A stretch of DNA of 64,000 bases from NCBI RefSeq assembly GCF_000759025.1, contig NZ_JPOS01000019.1, forward strand, positions 121,948-185,947. Reading direction: 5' to 3'. Position numbers and translations under genes: made by a program. Positions 27,790-35,411 of this stretch are shown piece by piece; positions within the stretch are counted from its first letter, which is position 1; each line of letters starts with the position of its first letter. The stretch is from Phaeodactylibacter xiamenensis. GTDB lineage: Bacteria; Bacteroidota; Bacteroidia; Chitinophagales; Saprospiraceae. The notes under the pieces are model-generated. The model was not told the DNA's origin. It did no database searches and saw only the letters and a program-made list of their open reading frames with translations.

Positions 27790-29358
27790 TTACCGCAGTA
27801 CAGGGACCAGGAATTTTTTTACAGCACGGGCTACATTCTGGCCATCCATTGCTGCAGAGATGATCCCGCCTGCGTAGCCTGCACCTTCACCGGCAGGGAA
27901 AAACCCCCTGACTTCGCTATGCATGTAAGTGTCGCGGTCCCGGGGGATTCTGATAGGCGAGCTTGTCCGGCTTTCTGTACCAATCACGTTCGCTTCTTCA
28001 GAGTAGTACCCTTTCATTTTCTGACCGAAAATCTGTACGGCTTGCCGCAATTTATCTGCAATGGAGGGTGGCAGCAATTCATGGAGTGGGGCAGCATAGA
28101 GCCCGGGTATATAGGAAGAGCCATTCAGATTACCGGACACTTTGCCCTTTACAAAATCAGTCAGGCGCTGTGCCGGGGCTTTTTGGCTGCCATCGCCGTG
28201 GTTGAAAAGGGCTTGCTCAACGCTTTGCTGGAAAGCCAGCCCGGCGAAAATACCGTGCTGCCGGAAAGGCGCGAGGTCTTCCAGTTCCACGGCGACTACC
28301 GTTCCCGAGTTGGCATAGGGGGAGTCCCGTTTGGACATAGACATCCCATTGACGACGATCTCTCCGGGTGCCGTTGCTGCCGGGACCACCAGTCCTCCGG
28401 GGCACATGCAGAAGGAGAAGACGCCCCGGTCGCCCACCTGGCAGGCCAGCCGGTAGCTGGAAGCCGGCAGTGCTGCCTCTCGCTGCCGCTGATTGTACTG
28501 TATCTGGTCGATTAGTGGCTGGGGATGCTCAATTCTCACGCCAAGGGCGTAAGGTTTGGCCTCAAGCCTGACTCCCTTTTGATGAAGCAGGTAGTAAATG
28601 TCCCGCGCAGAGTGCCCTGTTGCCAGAATGACAGCTTCTGCGGTGTGCTCTGAATTATTGTTGACGGTTACGCCTTTGATGGCACCGTCTTCAATGAGGA
28701 AATCGGTGACGTTGCTGTCAAAGTGTACCTGCCCGCCATAGTGCTCGATAGTGGAGCGAATATTGCCGACAATCTTAGGGAGTTTGTTGGAACCAATATG
28801 CGGGTGAGCATCAATCAGAATATCGGATTTGGCACCATGTTCCACCAGCAGGCGCATGGCTTTTTCGATATTACCTCGTTTATGAGAACGGGTATACAGC
28901 TTGCCGTCCGAATAGGTGCCTGCACCACCTTCTCCGAAGCAGTAATTGGAGTCAGGGTTTACCTCACCGAATTGCTGAATAGCACGGAGGTCCCGGCGCC
29001 GCGCACGGACATCTTTTCCCCGGTCAAATACGATAGGCTTCAATCCCAGCTCGATAAGCTCAAGTGCAGCGAAGTAGCCTGCAGGCCCTGCACCCACTAT
29101 AATGACTTCCGGAGCTTCATCCACCATCCGAAAGCGGTCGAGGATAGCGGGTTCCGGCTGATAGCGCTCGCCCGCATAGACAGCTACGCGCAACCGGATA
29201 GCTGGCCGCTTACCCCGCGCATCGATTGACCGCCTGAGCAGGCGTATCTCTTCAACGGTATCTGCAGGCAGGCGGCATTTTTGTATAGCCCGGCTGCGTA
29301 TGATTGATTCGTCCTGAGCTTCAGAGGGGCTCAGCTTAAGTTCTGATTCTTTAACCAT
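27790..29358 (-). CDS. NAD(P)/FAD-dependent oxidoreductase, COG2509-type
   Basis: 522 residues from ATG 29358 (MVKESELKL); longer upstream reading is antisense to the next gene and rejected. An N-terminal region of about 90 residues precedes a Rossmann FAD site VIIVGAGPAGYFAALELIE. Further family marks are CFGEGGAGTYSDGKLYTR, a second nucleotide segment VILATGHSARDIYYLL, CMCPGGLVV and a C-terminal FFPAGEGAGYAGGIISAAMDG that contacts FAD. COG2509 flavoproteins are widespread but of unknown substrate. The start overlaps the end of the upstream exported-protein gene by 8 bp, indicating one operon with it. Confidence 0.85.
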   Translation of the reverse strand: MVKESELKLSPSEAQDESIIRSRAIQKCRLPADTVEEIRLLRRSIDARGKRPAIRLRVAVYAGERYQPEPAILDRFRMVDEAPEVIIVGAGPAGYFAALELIELGLKPIVFDRGKDVRARRRDLRAIQQFGEVNPDSNYCFGEGGAGTYSDGKLYTRSHKRGNIEKAMRLLVEHGAKSDILIDAHPHIGSNKLPKIVGNIRSTIEHYGGQVHFDSNVTDFLIEDGAIKGVTVNNNSEHTAEAVILATGHSARDIYYLLHQKGVRLEAKPYALGVRIEHPQPLIDQIQYNQRQREAALPASSYRLACQVGDRGVFSFCMCPGGLVVPAATAPGEIVVNGMSMSKRDSPYANSGTVVAVELEDLAPFRQHGIFAGLAFQQSVEQALFNHGDGSQKAPAQRLTDFVKGKVSGNLNGSSYIPGLYAAPLHELLPPSIADKLRQAVQIFGQKMKGYYSEEANVIGTESRTSSPIRIPRDRDTYMHSEVRGFFPAGEGAGYAGGIISAAMDGQNVARAVKKFLVPVLR

Positions 29359-29917
29359 TGTCGTCGTTCTGCGTGCGGGGTGCAGTGCTTGTATTGGTGG
29401 AATCGGCAGGGCTGGGCTGTACCGCCTCGTGCAGCTGCTTGTCCACGTCCATTTTTTCCCGGTTGAGTTTTTTGCGCTGGGGCTGCTGCTCCTGGTGTGC
29501 TTCCGGCTTTTCCCAGACAGTGGTAGACTGCTGCACAAAGTAATCGGGGATGAAAATCCGGCTGTGCACCTTCTCCTCAGCTTCCACATCTTCCAGTTTA
29601 ATCACCCGGCGAAGCAAGTCCTTGCTGCTGATGATCAGGCTGTCGCTCTGAGGGGCAGTGATGAAATCATAGCGGCCTTCTTCCAGGAAGAAGTCAAACA
29701 CGCCACGGGAAGCCTTGGACATCTCCACCTGTGTTTCCGTCATTATAGTATTGCCAGCCCAGGGGATCACATCGTAGGAGTCGCCTTCATAGATATTGAA
29801 CACCAACAGGTTGGCGGTTTCCGGTACTTCAAAAACCTTGTGAAGGGTCTTTTTGAGCTGTGCCTGAGCCTGACTGCCCAAGAGGAGCAGCCCTATTATT
29901 ATCCAACCGATTCTCAT
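29351..29917 (-). CDS. Exported protein, paralogue of the gene at 30048-30491
   Basis: 188 residues from ATG 29917 (MRIGWIIIGLLLLG), signal peptide cleaved after QAQA. The mature N-terminus (LKKTLHKVFEVPETANLLVF) aligns with that of the neighbouring protein (VEKTLVKSFNLGGLQTVSL), and later EEGRYDFIT aligns with RAGRYNLNA. The C-terminus is hydrophilic and rich in Gln, Pro, Thr (EKPEAHQEQQPQRKK, STNTSTAPRT). Function unknown; the paralogue arrangement suggests duplication. A good promoter lies at 29939-29968. Its stop overlaps the FAD oxidoreductase start. Confidence 0.7.
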   Translation of the reverse strand: MRIGWIIIGLLLLGSQAQAQLKKTLHKVFEVPETANLLVFNIYEGDSYDVIPWAGNTIMTETQVEMSKASRGVFDFFLEEGRYDFITAPQSDSLIISSKDLLRRVIKLEDVEAEEKVHSRIFIPDYFVQQSTTVWEKPEAHQEQQPQRKKLNREKMDVDKQLHEAVQPSPADSTNTSTAPRTQNDDNG

Positions 29918-29938
29918 TGATTCTGCAAATTTGAGCGC

Positions 29939-29968
29939 CAAAGGTAATATGAACATCACTCTGGCAAA
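29939..29968 (-). promoter_or_regulatory. Bacteroidota-type promoter
   Basis: On the minus strand TTTG (29965-29968), 18 bp, then TACCTTTG (29939-29946), 22 bp before the start at 29917. Matches the TTTG / TAnnTTTG consensus. Confidence 0.65.
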
Positions 29969-29971
29969 AAT

Positions 29972-30008
29972 AAAAGGTGTGCTCCGGTTTTTCGGCAGCA
30001 CACCTTTT
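29972..30008 (-). terminator. Terminator between the two paralogous genes
   Basis: Perfect 12-bp stem 29972-29983 / 29997-30008 with a 13-nt loop, U-rich after the stem on the minus strand. It separates the gene at 30048 from the operon starting at 29917. Confidence 0.8.
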
Positions 30009-30047
30009 ATAACGTTCAACTCTTTTCAAAAGTTGCTCGGCCTGAGT

Positions 30048-30491
30048 TTACAGTGAGGAGGCAGTCTCTTCAGTTATTTCTTCACTCTGTAATGGCGAAA
30101 AAGCTACATTGCGCGGCTTCTTTATGACAAAAGAAATCCGGTCATTCAGAGGTTGCCCGCCAATTGTGATTTCCCGGCCCAGATTGGGCGCTACGATATT
30201 GAAAGTACCTTCGGCTTCGTCGGCGTTCAGGTTGTACCGCCCCGCACGTACGAGTGACTTCAACAAGGCTTCCGAGCCTCGGTCGAGCTCAATGTGCATT
30301 TGTACGCGCATGAAGGGCTGATCCCAGTCAACGACCTCTACCGGAGCATCAACATTCAGGGATACGGTTTGCAGCCCGCCTAAATTAAAGGATTTGACCA
30401 ACGTCTTCTCCACCTGTTGCCCAATCAGGGTGGTGGTGGCGAACAGGAGGAGGATGGTCAGTGTGGAATTGTAGATATTGCTTTTTCTCAT
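30048..30491 (-). CDS. Exported protein, paralogue of the gene at 29351-29917
   Basis: 147 residues from ATG 30491 (MRKSNIYNST), with a signal peptide whose hydrophobic core is LTILLLFATTTLIG, cleaved near GQQ. The mature part is a small beta-rich domain (VEKTLVKSFNLGGLQTVSLN, VEVVDWDQPFMRVQMHIELD, RAGRYNLNADEAEGTFNI) similar to the neighbouring exported protein and loosely to adhesin-like beta-helical DUF4097 proteins. Function unknown. Own terminator downstream. An upstream in-frame ATG at 30530 would add 13 residues before the signal peptide and is less likely. Confidence 0.7.
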   Translation of the reverse strand: MRKSNIYNSTLTILLLFATTTLIGQQVEKTLVKSFNLGGLQTVSLNVDAPVEVVDWDQPFMRVQMHIELDRGSEALLKSLVRAGRYNLNADEAEGTFNIVAPNLGREITIGGQPLNDRISFVIKKPRNVAFSPLQSEEITEETASSL

Positions 30492-30674
30492 AGTTCCTCC
30501 TTTTGGTTTGGGTTTAAGAGTAAAATACACAATTTTTTTGTTAAAAACAAGGCTTGGGTAGTGTATTATTTTGTGATTTTCATTGTGAGCGCAATCGCGT
30601 TCAACAGCGAAGTGTAATCACTGCTTTACAATACAGACCCGGCTTATGTCAAGAACGCTGCCTGCCAGATGGTT

Positions 30675-31490
30675 TTAAATGATAGCTTTTCGGATATTGA
30701 CCAGCCGTTCAAGCAAAGGCTCGAGTTGATCTAGCGGTAGCATATTGGCGCCATCAGACTTCGCAGTAGATGGAGTGGGGTGCGTTTCTATGAACAAGCC
30801 GTCTACACCGGCAGCGATACCCGCTTTGGCGATGGTGCTAATCATAGCCGGGCGGCCTCCGGTTACTCCGGAAGTCTGATTGGGCTGTTGCAGGGAGTGC
30901 GTACAGTCTAAAACGACAGGAGCGCCAAGGGATTGCATAGTCGGAATACCCCGGAAATCAACGATCAGGTCCTGATAGCCAAAAGTGGTGCCCCGTTCCG
31001 TGAGAAGGACCCGCTCGTTGCCAGCGCCCCGCACTTTATCAGCAGCAAATTGCATAGCATCGGGGCTCAGAAACTGGCCTTTTTTAATGTTAACCACTTT
31101 ACCGGTCTCAGCCGCTGCGACCAGCAGGCTGGTTTGGCGGCAAAGGAAAGCCGGGATCTGAAGCACATCCACATACTGGGCAGCCAAAGCTGCTTCCGGC
31201 TCAGAGTGGATGTCTGTAGTGACCGGAATTTGGAACTTTTCACCAACGGCTTTCAGGATGCCAAGTGCTTTTTCGTCACCAATCCCAGTAAAGGAATCGA
31301 TGCGGGAGCGATTGGCTTTGCGGTAGGAGCCCTTGAAAATGTAAGGAATTTCCAGTCTTTCGCAAATGGCATTGACCCGCCCGGCAATTTCGAAAGCCAT
31401 ATCTTCTCCTTCGATGGCGCAAGGGCCGGCGATTAGAAAAAAAGACTGCCCGTCGGTGAATTTCAGTTTTGGAATATGCTTCAGTTCCAT
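30675..31490 (-). CDS. kdsA: 3-deoxy-8-phosphooctulonate synthase (KDO-8-P synthase)
   Basis: 272 residues from ATG 31490 (MELKHIPKLKF). Condenses phosphoenolpyruvate and D-arabinose 5-phosphate to KDO-8-P, needed for the lipopolysaccharide inner core; cytoplasmic. Visible: LIAGPCAIEGE, FKGSYRKANRSR (PEP binding), TDIHSEPEA, LLTERGTTFGYQDLIVDFR, DCTHSLQQPN and the C-terminal FIETHPTPSTAKSDGANML. Full family length. The Asn in KANRS at the metal-site position marks the metal-independent class (Cys in the metal-dependent one is inference from family knowledge). The outer-membrane barrel gene lies 71 bp upstream on the same strand, possibly cotranscribed. Confidence 0.95.
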   Translation of the reverse strand: MELKHIPKLKFTDGQSFFLIAGPCAIEGEDMAFEIAGRVNAICERLEIPYIFKGSYRKANRSRIDSFTGIGDEKALGILKAVGEKFQIPVTTDIHSEPEAALAAQYVDVLQIPAFLCRQTSLLVAAAETGKVVNIKKGQFLSPDAMQFAADKVRGAGNERVLLTERGTTFGYQDLIVDFRGIPTMQSLGAPVVLDCTHSLQQPNQTSGVTGGRPAMISTIAKAGIAAGVDGLFIETHPTPSTAKSDGANMLPLDQLEPLLERLVNIRKAII

Positions 31491-31561
31491 AGTTATTGTT
31501 GCTTGCAGGAGTTTTGTTAGCAAAGGGTCATTTAAAAACCCGGAATGCCAGCGCAAAGTTC

Positions 31562-32137
31562 CTACAGACGGAAACTAACGCCTACGTTCAGCAGGCTGTT
31601 GCCATAGCCAACCTCGCCAAAGAAGCCCAGGTTGCTTTTAGGGTAATAAGTCGCACCGATAAAAGCGCTGTAGATCAGAGCGTTGTTATTAGCTTCCGGA
31701 CGGATAAAGGAAGGCTCGTCGCCTTTGCTCTTAGGCTGCCCGTCGATGGATTCTTCTACGGTTGCCATATCGTAGCCGAGCATTCCGCCACCGTAGATGT
31801 TAAACTTTTCGCCTACCTGCCCGTGCGCAGTTGCACGAAGGCCGGCCTGGAAAGATTCATTGGAAATGTCTTGTACCGCACCGGTAGGAAGGATACGGCC
31901 GTTGCGCTCAAAGGAGGCATAAGCAGCATAGGCACCCAGGCTGAAGTTGGGAGACAGGCGGACGTCCATGCGCAGATTGACCGGAGGAGCGATAGTGGTC
32001 GCGCCGTCTTTAGCATAAGTGGAAATTACGCCAACACCAGCCGCCAGTTCTATATCGCCAGGCTTAAAGGAAAGTTGAGCAGAAAGGGTAGTGAGGCTTG
32101 CCAACACCAGGGTGCAAATAAGGGTTAGATTTTTCAT
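31562..32137 (-). CDS. Outer-membrane beta-barrel protein
   Basis: 191 residues from ATG 32137 (MKNLTLICTLVLASL), signal peptide cleaved after LSAQ. The rest is alternating strands and turns typical of an eight-stranded OmpW/OmpA-like barrel (FKPGDIELAAGVGVISTYA, NFSLGAYAAYASF, KFNIYGGGMLGYDMATV, YSAFIGATYYPKSNLGFFGEVGYG) and ends in NVGVSFRL with a terminal hydrophobic/aromatic pattern used by the BAM machinery. Function beyond a membrane barrel unknown. A good promoter lies 39-69 bp upstream. Confidence 0.8.
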   Translation of the reverse strand: MKNLTLICTLVLASLTTLSAQLSFKPGDIELAAGVGVISTYAKDGATTIAPPVNLRMDVRLSPNFSLGAYAAYASFERNGRILPTGAVQDISNESFQAGLRATAHGQVGEKFNIYGGGMLGYDMATVEESIDGQPKSKGDEPSFIRPEANNNALIYSAFIGATYYPKSNLGFFGEVGYGNSLLNVGVSFRL

Positions 32138-32175
32138 CGGATTCTCGTTTTTAGCTTTTTGCGGTTTTGTTGCCG

Positions 32176-32206
32176 CAAATGTAGGTGCAAATGGTGTAGG
32201 AGTCAA
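32176..32206 (-). promoter_or_regulatory. Bacteroidota-type promoter of the barrel gene
   Basis: Minus strand TTG (32204-32206), 20 bp, TACATTTG (32176-32183), 39 bp before the start at 32137. Confidence 0.65.
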
Positions 32207-32555
32207 GTCAATAGGCAGAATTTTATTTTGATTTAACCTTTATTTAAATCTTGTTGAAAAATTTAATTAAACAAAAGATGGAATTCAGTGGGTTTAATTT
32301 TTAGCAAAATTAAATTTCGATATAAAAATAGGCAGGGGGGGAAGAATCGAAATCTAATTTTTTTGCCCTTATTTCCGCTTATTAACGGCCCCCGTTTACA
32401 CTTTAGTATAGGGTGGCTGTTTTTTGCTAATGAAAAGCAAATTAAGGTGCCGGGCACTGACTAAAATCAAAGAGTGGCCGAAAAAATCATGACATTCATC
32501 AGTTTGCTGAAACAATATCAAAGTTGCCCTCTTTGTACATAGAAATACGGAGTTT
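32207..32555. other. 349-bp AT-rich region between divergent genes
   Basis: No gene seen. AT-rich tract at 32220-32380. It should contain the promoter of the metallophosphoesterase gene, which I could not pin down. Confidence 0.4.
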
Positions 32556-33785
32556 ATGCGCCTTCTTATCCTGCTCATTTTGTTACTTGTTTTTGATGGT
32601 TATGCCTTTATGGCTGTGCGCACGCTCGCCCACAGCTGGCAGCCGAGCCTGCGGTACCTGCTATACGGTATTTACTGGGCGGTGCCAGTGCTTTTGCTGA
32701 CCTGGATGCTGGGCAGTGATGCAGGGTGGTTTGAAAACTGGCCAAAATCAACGGTAACTGTCGTTCGCACCTTGTTTTTCATTGTTTACATTTCCAAAAT
32801 GCTGGTTGCTGCTGTAATGGTGGTCGATGACCTTCGGCGGCTCATTGGCTGGTTGGCAACTCAGTTGGGCAGTGGTGTGGAGTTTAGCGCCGGCCGCTCC
32901 CGCTTCCTGGCTCAGCTGGGGCTGATGCTTGGTGCAGTACCCTTCTTTAGTCTTATATATGGTATGGTGCGCAATCCTTACCGCTACCGCCTCTTTACGG
33001 AGAAAGTCCGTATTCCTGGTTTGCCGGATGCGCTGCAGGGGCTCAAAATTGTACAGATTTCAGATATACACTCCGGCAGCTTCCTGCACAAGGAACCGGT
33101 CCGTAACGCCGTAGACCTAATCAATGCACAGCAGCCGGACCTGGTCTTCTTTACGGGCGACCTGGTGAACAATAAAGCAGAGGAAGCCCAGCCCTTTGTG
33201 GATGTGTTTGACAAAATCAACGCCCGCTACGGAGCCTATTCGGTTCTAGGCAATCATGACTATGGAGACTACGTGCGATGGGGTACTGATTCAGAGAAAG
33301 TAGCCAATATGGATTTACTGAAAGATACCCACCGCCGTATCGGCTGGGACCTCCTGCTGAACGAACACCGTACCCTGGAGGTGAACGGTGCCAAAGTAGC
33401 AGTTATCGGTGTGGAAAATTATTCGACACATCCGCGCTTCCCCAAATACGGCGATCTGAAGCAGGCCACCGAAGGGCTTGGCATGGCTGACCTCAAGTTG
33501 CTGCTGTCGCATGACCCCTCGCATTGGGAAGGGGAAGTCACGAATGATTATCAGGACATCGCCATTACCTTTTCCGGGCACACCCATGGTATGCAGTTTG
33601 GGGTGGAAATCCCCGGGTGGATTAAGTGGAGCCCCATCAAATACGTCTACACGCAATGGGCAGGTCTGTACCAAAGCGGGCGGCAATTCCTGTACGTCAA
33701 CCGTGGTTTAGGCTACCTCGGCTACCCTGGCCGTGTAGGTATTCTACCGGAAGTTACGCTTATTGAGTTGCAAAAAGATGCCTAA
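32556..33785 (+). CDS. Membrane-anchored metallophosphoesterase (YkuE-like)
   Basis: 409 residues. The N-terminal 150 residues hold about four hydrophobic segments (2-20, 35-55, 70-92, 115-137); the catalytic domain follows with all calcineurin-like blocks: QISDIHSG near 167, FFTGDLVN, VLGNHDYGD, LLSHDPSHW and FSGHTHGMQFG. These coordinate a dinuclear metal centre. Relatives such as YkuE and YpbG are phosphodiesterases acting on membrane lipids or unknown substrates. Fused membrane domain plus phosphoesterase is a known Bacteroidota form. Convergent with the Usp gene, 9 bp apart. Confidence 0.85.
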   Translation: MRLLILLILLLVFDGYAFMAVRTLAHSWQPSLRYLLYGIYWAVPVLLLTWMLGSDAGWFENWPKSTVTVVRTLFFIVYISKMLVAAVMVVDDLRRLIGWLATQLGSGVEFSAGRSRFLAQLGLMLGAVPFFSLIYGMVRNPYRYRLFTEKVRIPGLPDALQGLKIVQISDIHSGSFLHKEPVRNAVDLINAQQPDLVFFTGDLVNNKAEEAQPFVDVFDKINARYGAYSVLGNHDYGDYVRWGTDSEKVANMDLLKDTHRRIGWDLLLNEHRTLEVNGAKVAVIGVENYSTHPRFPKYGDLKQATEGLGMADLKLLLSHDPSHWEGEVTNDYQDIAITFSGHTHGMQFGVEIPGWIKWSPIKYVYTQWAGLYQSGRQFLYVNRGLGYLGYPGRVGILPEVTLIELQKDA

Positions 33786-33794
33786 ATGAAGGCT

Positions 33795-34622
33795 TTAATC
33801 GTCGTAGTGCATCACCAGTAACGGTACCGTGGTGTGGAAGACAACCTGCTGAGTCACACTCTTATGGAAGAGCCGCTCCAGGAAGTTGCGGTGCATTGTG
33901 CCCATGACGATAAGGTCTGCCCGAATATCGCTGGCATACTGAACAATACCCTCCTGCACATTGGGGCATTCGATCTCCACTGAATTGAAGCCGATGGTCG
34001 AAGTGCCATACAATTGAGCCTGTTCGTACAAGACTTCTTCTACGTGGTAGGGCGACTTGGTTTCGTTATCAATGTGTACAAAGTGGATATTGTTGATTTC
34101 GGGGCCGGTAATGGTGAGTAGTTTTTTTACCATTGCTTCATCTGCAGCCTGATAATTGCTGGCGTAAACCACCTCCTCGAAGTTGCCGCACTTGCAGTTA
34201 CCGGGAACAAGCAGGACCGGGCAGTGGGCAAAGCGTGCCACGTGGGTGGAAACACTGCCAAAGGCTTTTTCCAAAAAGTTGCCTTCCCCGGTAGTGCCCA
34301 TGATAATCAGATCGTACCCTTTTGACATCCTTACGATTTCTTCAGAAGCGAAACCAATATTCAGGATGGGTTTAGGCAGCGTTGCCACACTACTACCGCT
34401 ATCCCGGGTATTGCCTTCGATGAACTGATCGAGCAGCTCCCGTTTGATGCTGTCAAACTCGGCAGCGGGCATGTCGAGATAGGGGTTGGAGTAGTCGAAG
34501 GAAGGGTGGTAGGCGTGCATGGTGTCTACCTCCGCGTTTTGCCGTTCTGCAACAACCTGTGCAAATTGGAAGGCATTAGCAGCGATGGCGGAAAAATCTG
34601 TGGGAACCAGTATCTTTCTCAT
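33795..34622 (-). CDS. Universal stress protein with two tandem Usp domains
   Basis: 275 residues from ATG 34622 (MRKILVPTDFSAIAANAF). Domain 1 has the ATP-binding G-x2-G-x9-G(S) motif in GTTGEGNFLEKAFGS; domain 2 (from EVVYASNYQAADE) ends in GTMHRNFLERLFHKSV, where the glycine motif is degenerate. Tandem Usp proteins are common in Bacteroidota; roles in stress survival are family knowledge. The CBS-domain protein gene lies upstream on the same strand but is separated by a terminator. Confidence 0.9.
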   Translation of the reverse strand: MRKILVPTDFSAIAANAFQFAQVVAERQNAEVDTMHAYHPSFDYSNPYLDMPAAEFDSIKRELLDQFIEGNTRDSGSSVATLPKPILNIGFASEEIVRMSKGYDLIIMGTTGEGNFLEKAFGSVSTHVARFAHCPVLLVPGNCKCGNFEEVVYASNYQAADEAMVKKLLTITGPEINNIHFVHIDNETKSPYHVEEVLYEQAQLYGTSTIGFNSVEIECPNVQEGIVQYASDIRADLIVMGTMHRNFLERLFHKSVTQQVVFHTTVPLLVMHYDD

Positions 34623-34654
34623 AAGGCAGGGCATTTAATCAATAAAGGAGCAGT

Positions 34655-34694
34655 CAAAAAACACTGCGCCCGCGTGAGCTTCAGGCGGGCGCAG
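34655..34694 (-). terminator. Terminator of the CBS protein gene
   Basis: Perfect 10-bp GC-rich stem 34664-34673 / 34685-34694, 11-nt loop, preceded by six A (U-tail on the minus strand). Confidence 0.8.
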
Positions 34695-34729
34695 GAGGGC
34701 ACAAAGCTGTTGCGCCCCTGTAATGACTG

Positions 34730-35191
34730 CTAATGTTGTTTCTTGCTTTCCAGAATTTCTTCTGGTGTCACTTTGGTAGCGGCAATGGCTTTAATGATGT
34801 CAAAGGTGGTTAGAATGCCTTCGAGCTCACCATTTTCGCTGACTACGGGAACGGCATGGAAGCGGTTCTCCAGGAAAACTTCCAGTGCTACGTTGATGCG
34901 GTCATCTGGAGAAAGCTTGGCAATCCCCTTAGTCATAATGTCTTCCACGTTGTAGGCCCGCATGCGCGCTTCATTCACAAAGCGGTCTTCCTGGTTGCGG
35001 TTGAAGCCGCGCAGGAAATGCATGAAGTCAGTCTTGCTGATGATGCCCACCAATTCCTTGTAGCGGACTACCGGAACATGGTGGATGCGGTTGTTGTCGA
35101 AAATTTCCTTCACGGCGGTTAGCTTATCACCGGTGCTTACAGTGATGAGTTTGGTTGTCATGATACTCTTGACAGGATCTAGGACGTTCAT
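34730..35191 (-). CDS. CBS-pair domain protein
   Basis: 153 residues, essentially one Bateman module: CBS1 (KSIMTTKLITVS, HHVPVVRYKELVGIISKTDF) and CBS2 (VEDIMTKGIAKLS, FHAVPVVSENGELEGILTTFDII). CBS pairs bind adenine nucleotides and regulate partner proteins; stand-alone forms sense energy state. No partner domain is fused. It neighbours the universal stress protein, which fits a general stress or energy-sensing role, but a terminator separates them. Confidence 0.9.
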   Translation of the reverse strand: MNVLDPVKSIMTTKLITVSTGDKLTAVKEIFDNNRIHHVPVVRYKELVGIISKTDFMHFLRGFNRNQEDRFVNEARMRAYNVEDIMTKGIAKLSPDDRINVALEVFLENRFHAVPVVSENGELEGILTTFDIIKAIAATKVTPEEILESKKQH

Positions 35192-35411
35192 TGTTTTAGT
35201 TTTTTCGTATTAATGAGGCAATTGGCTTTTACACTGCTAATATGCGCAAAACATCGTTGAGGGCTGTTGACATCCGTCATAGCAGTTTTATGATTTTCAT
35301 CATTATACGGTTTTCCTTCTTTTCTAGCGCGGAGTTTGTATTTTTGTTTTCTCTATTTGACCTGATATCAGCCGGAGACTTGCCGGTATCTAAACAGTTG
35401 CTTTTCTTTTT

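Noticed and set aside
29359..29589. 77-residue N-terminal extension of the FAD oxidoreductase
   Set aside because: It is the wrong frame of the upstream exported-protein gene; conserved sequence begins at 29358.
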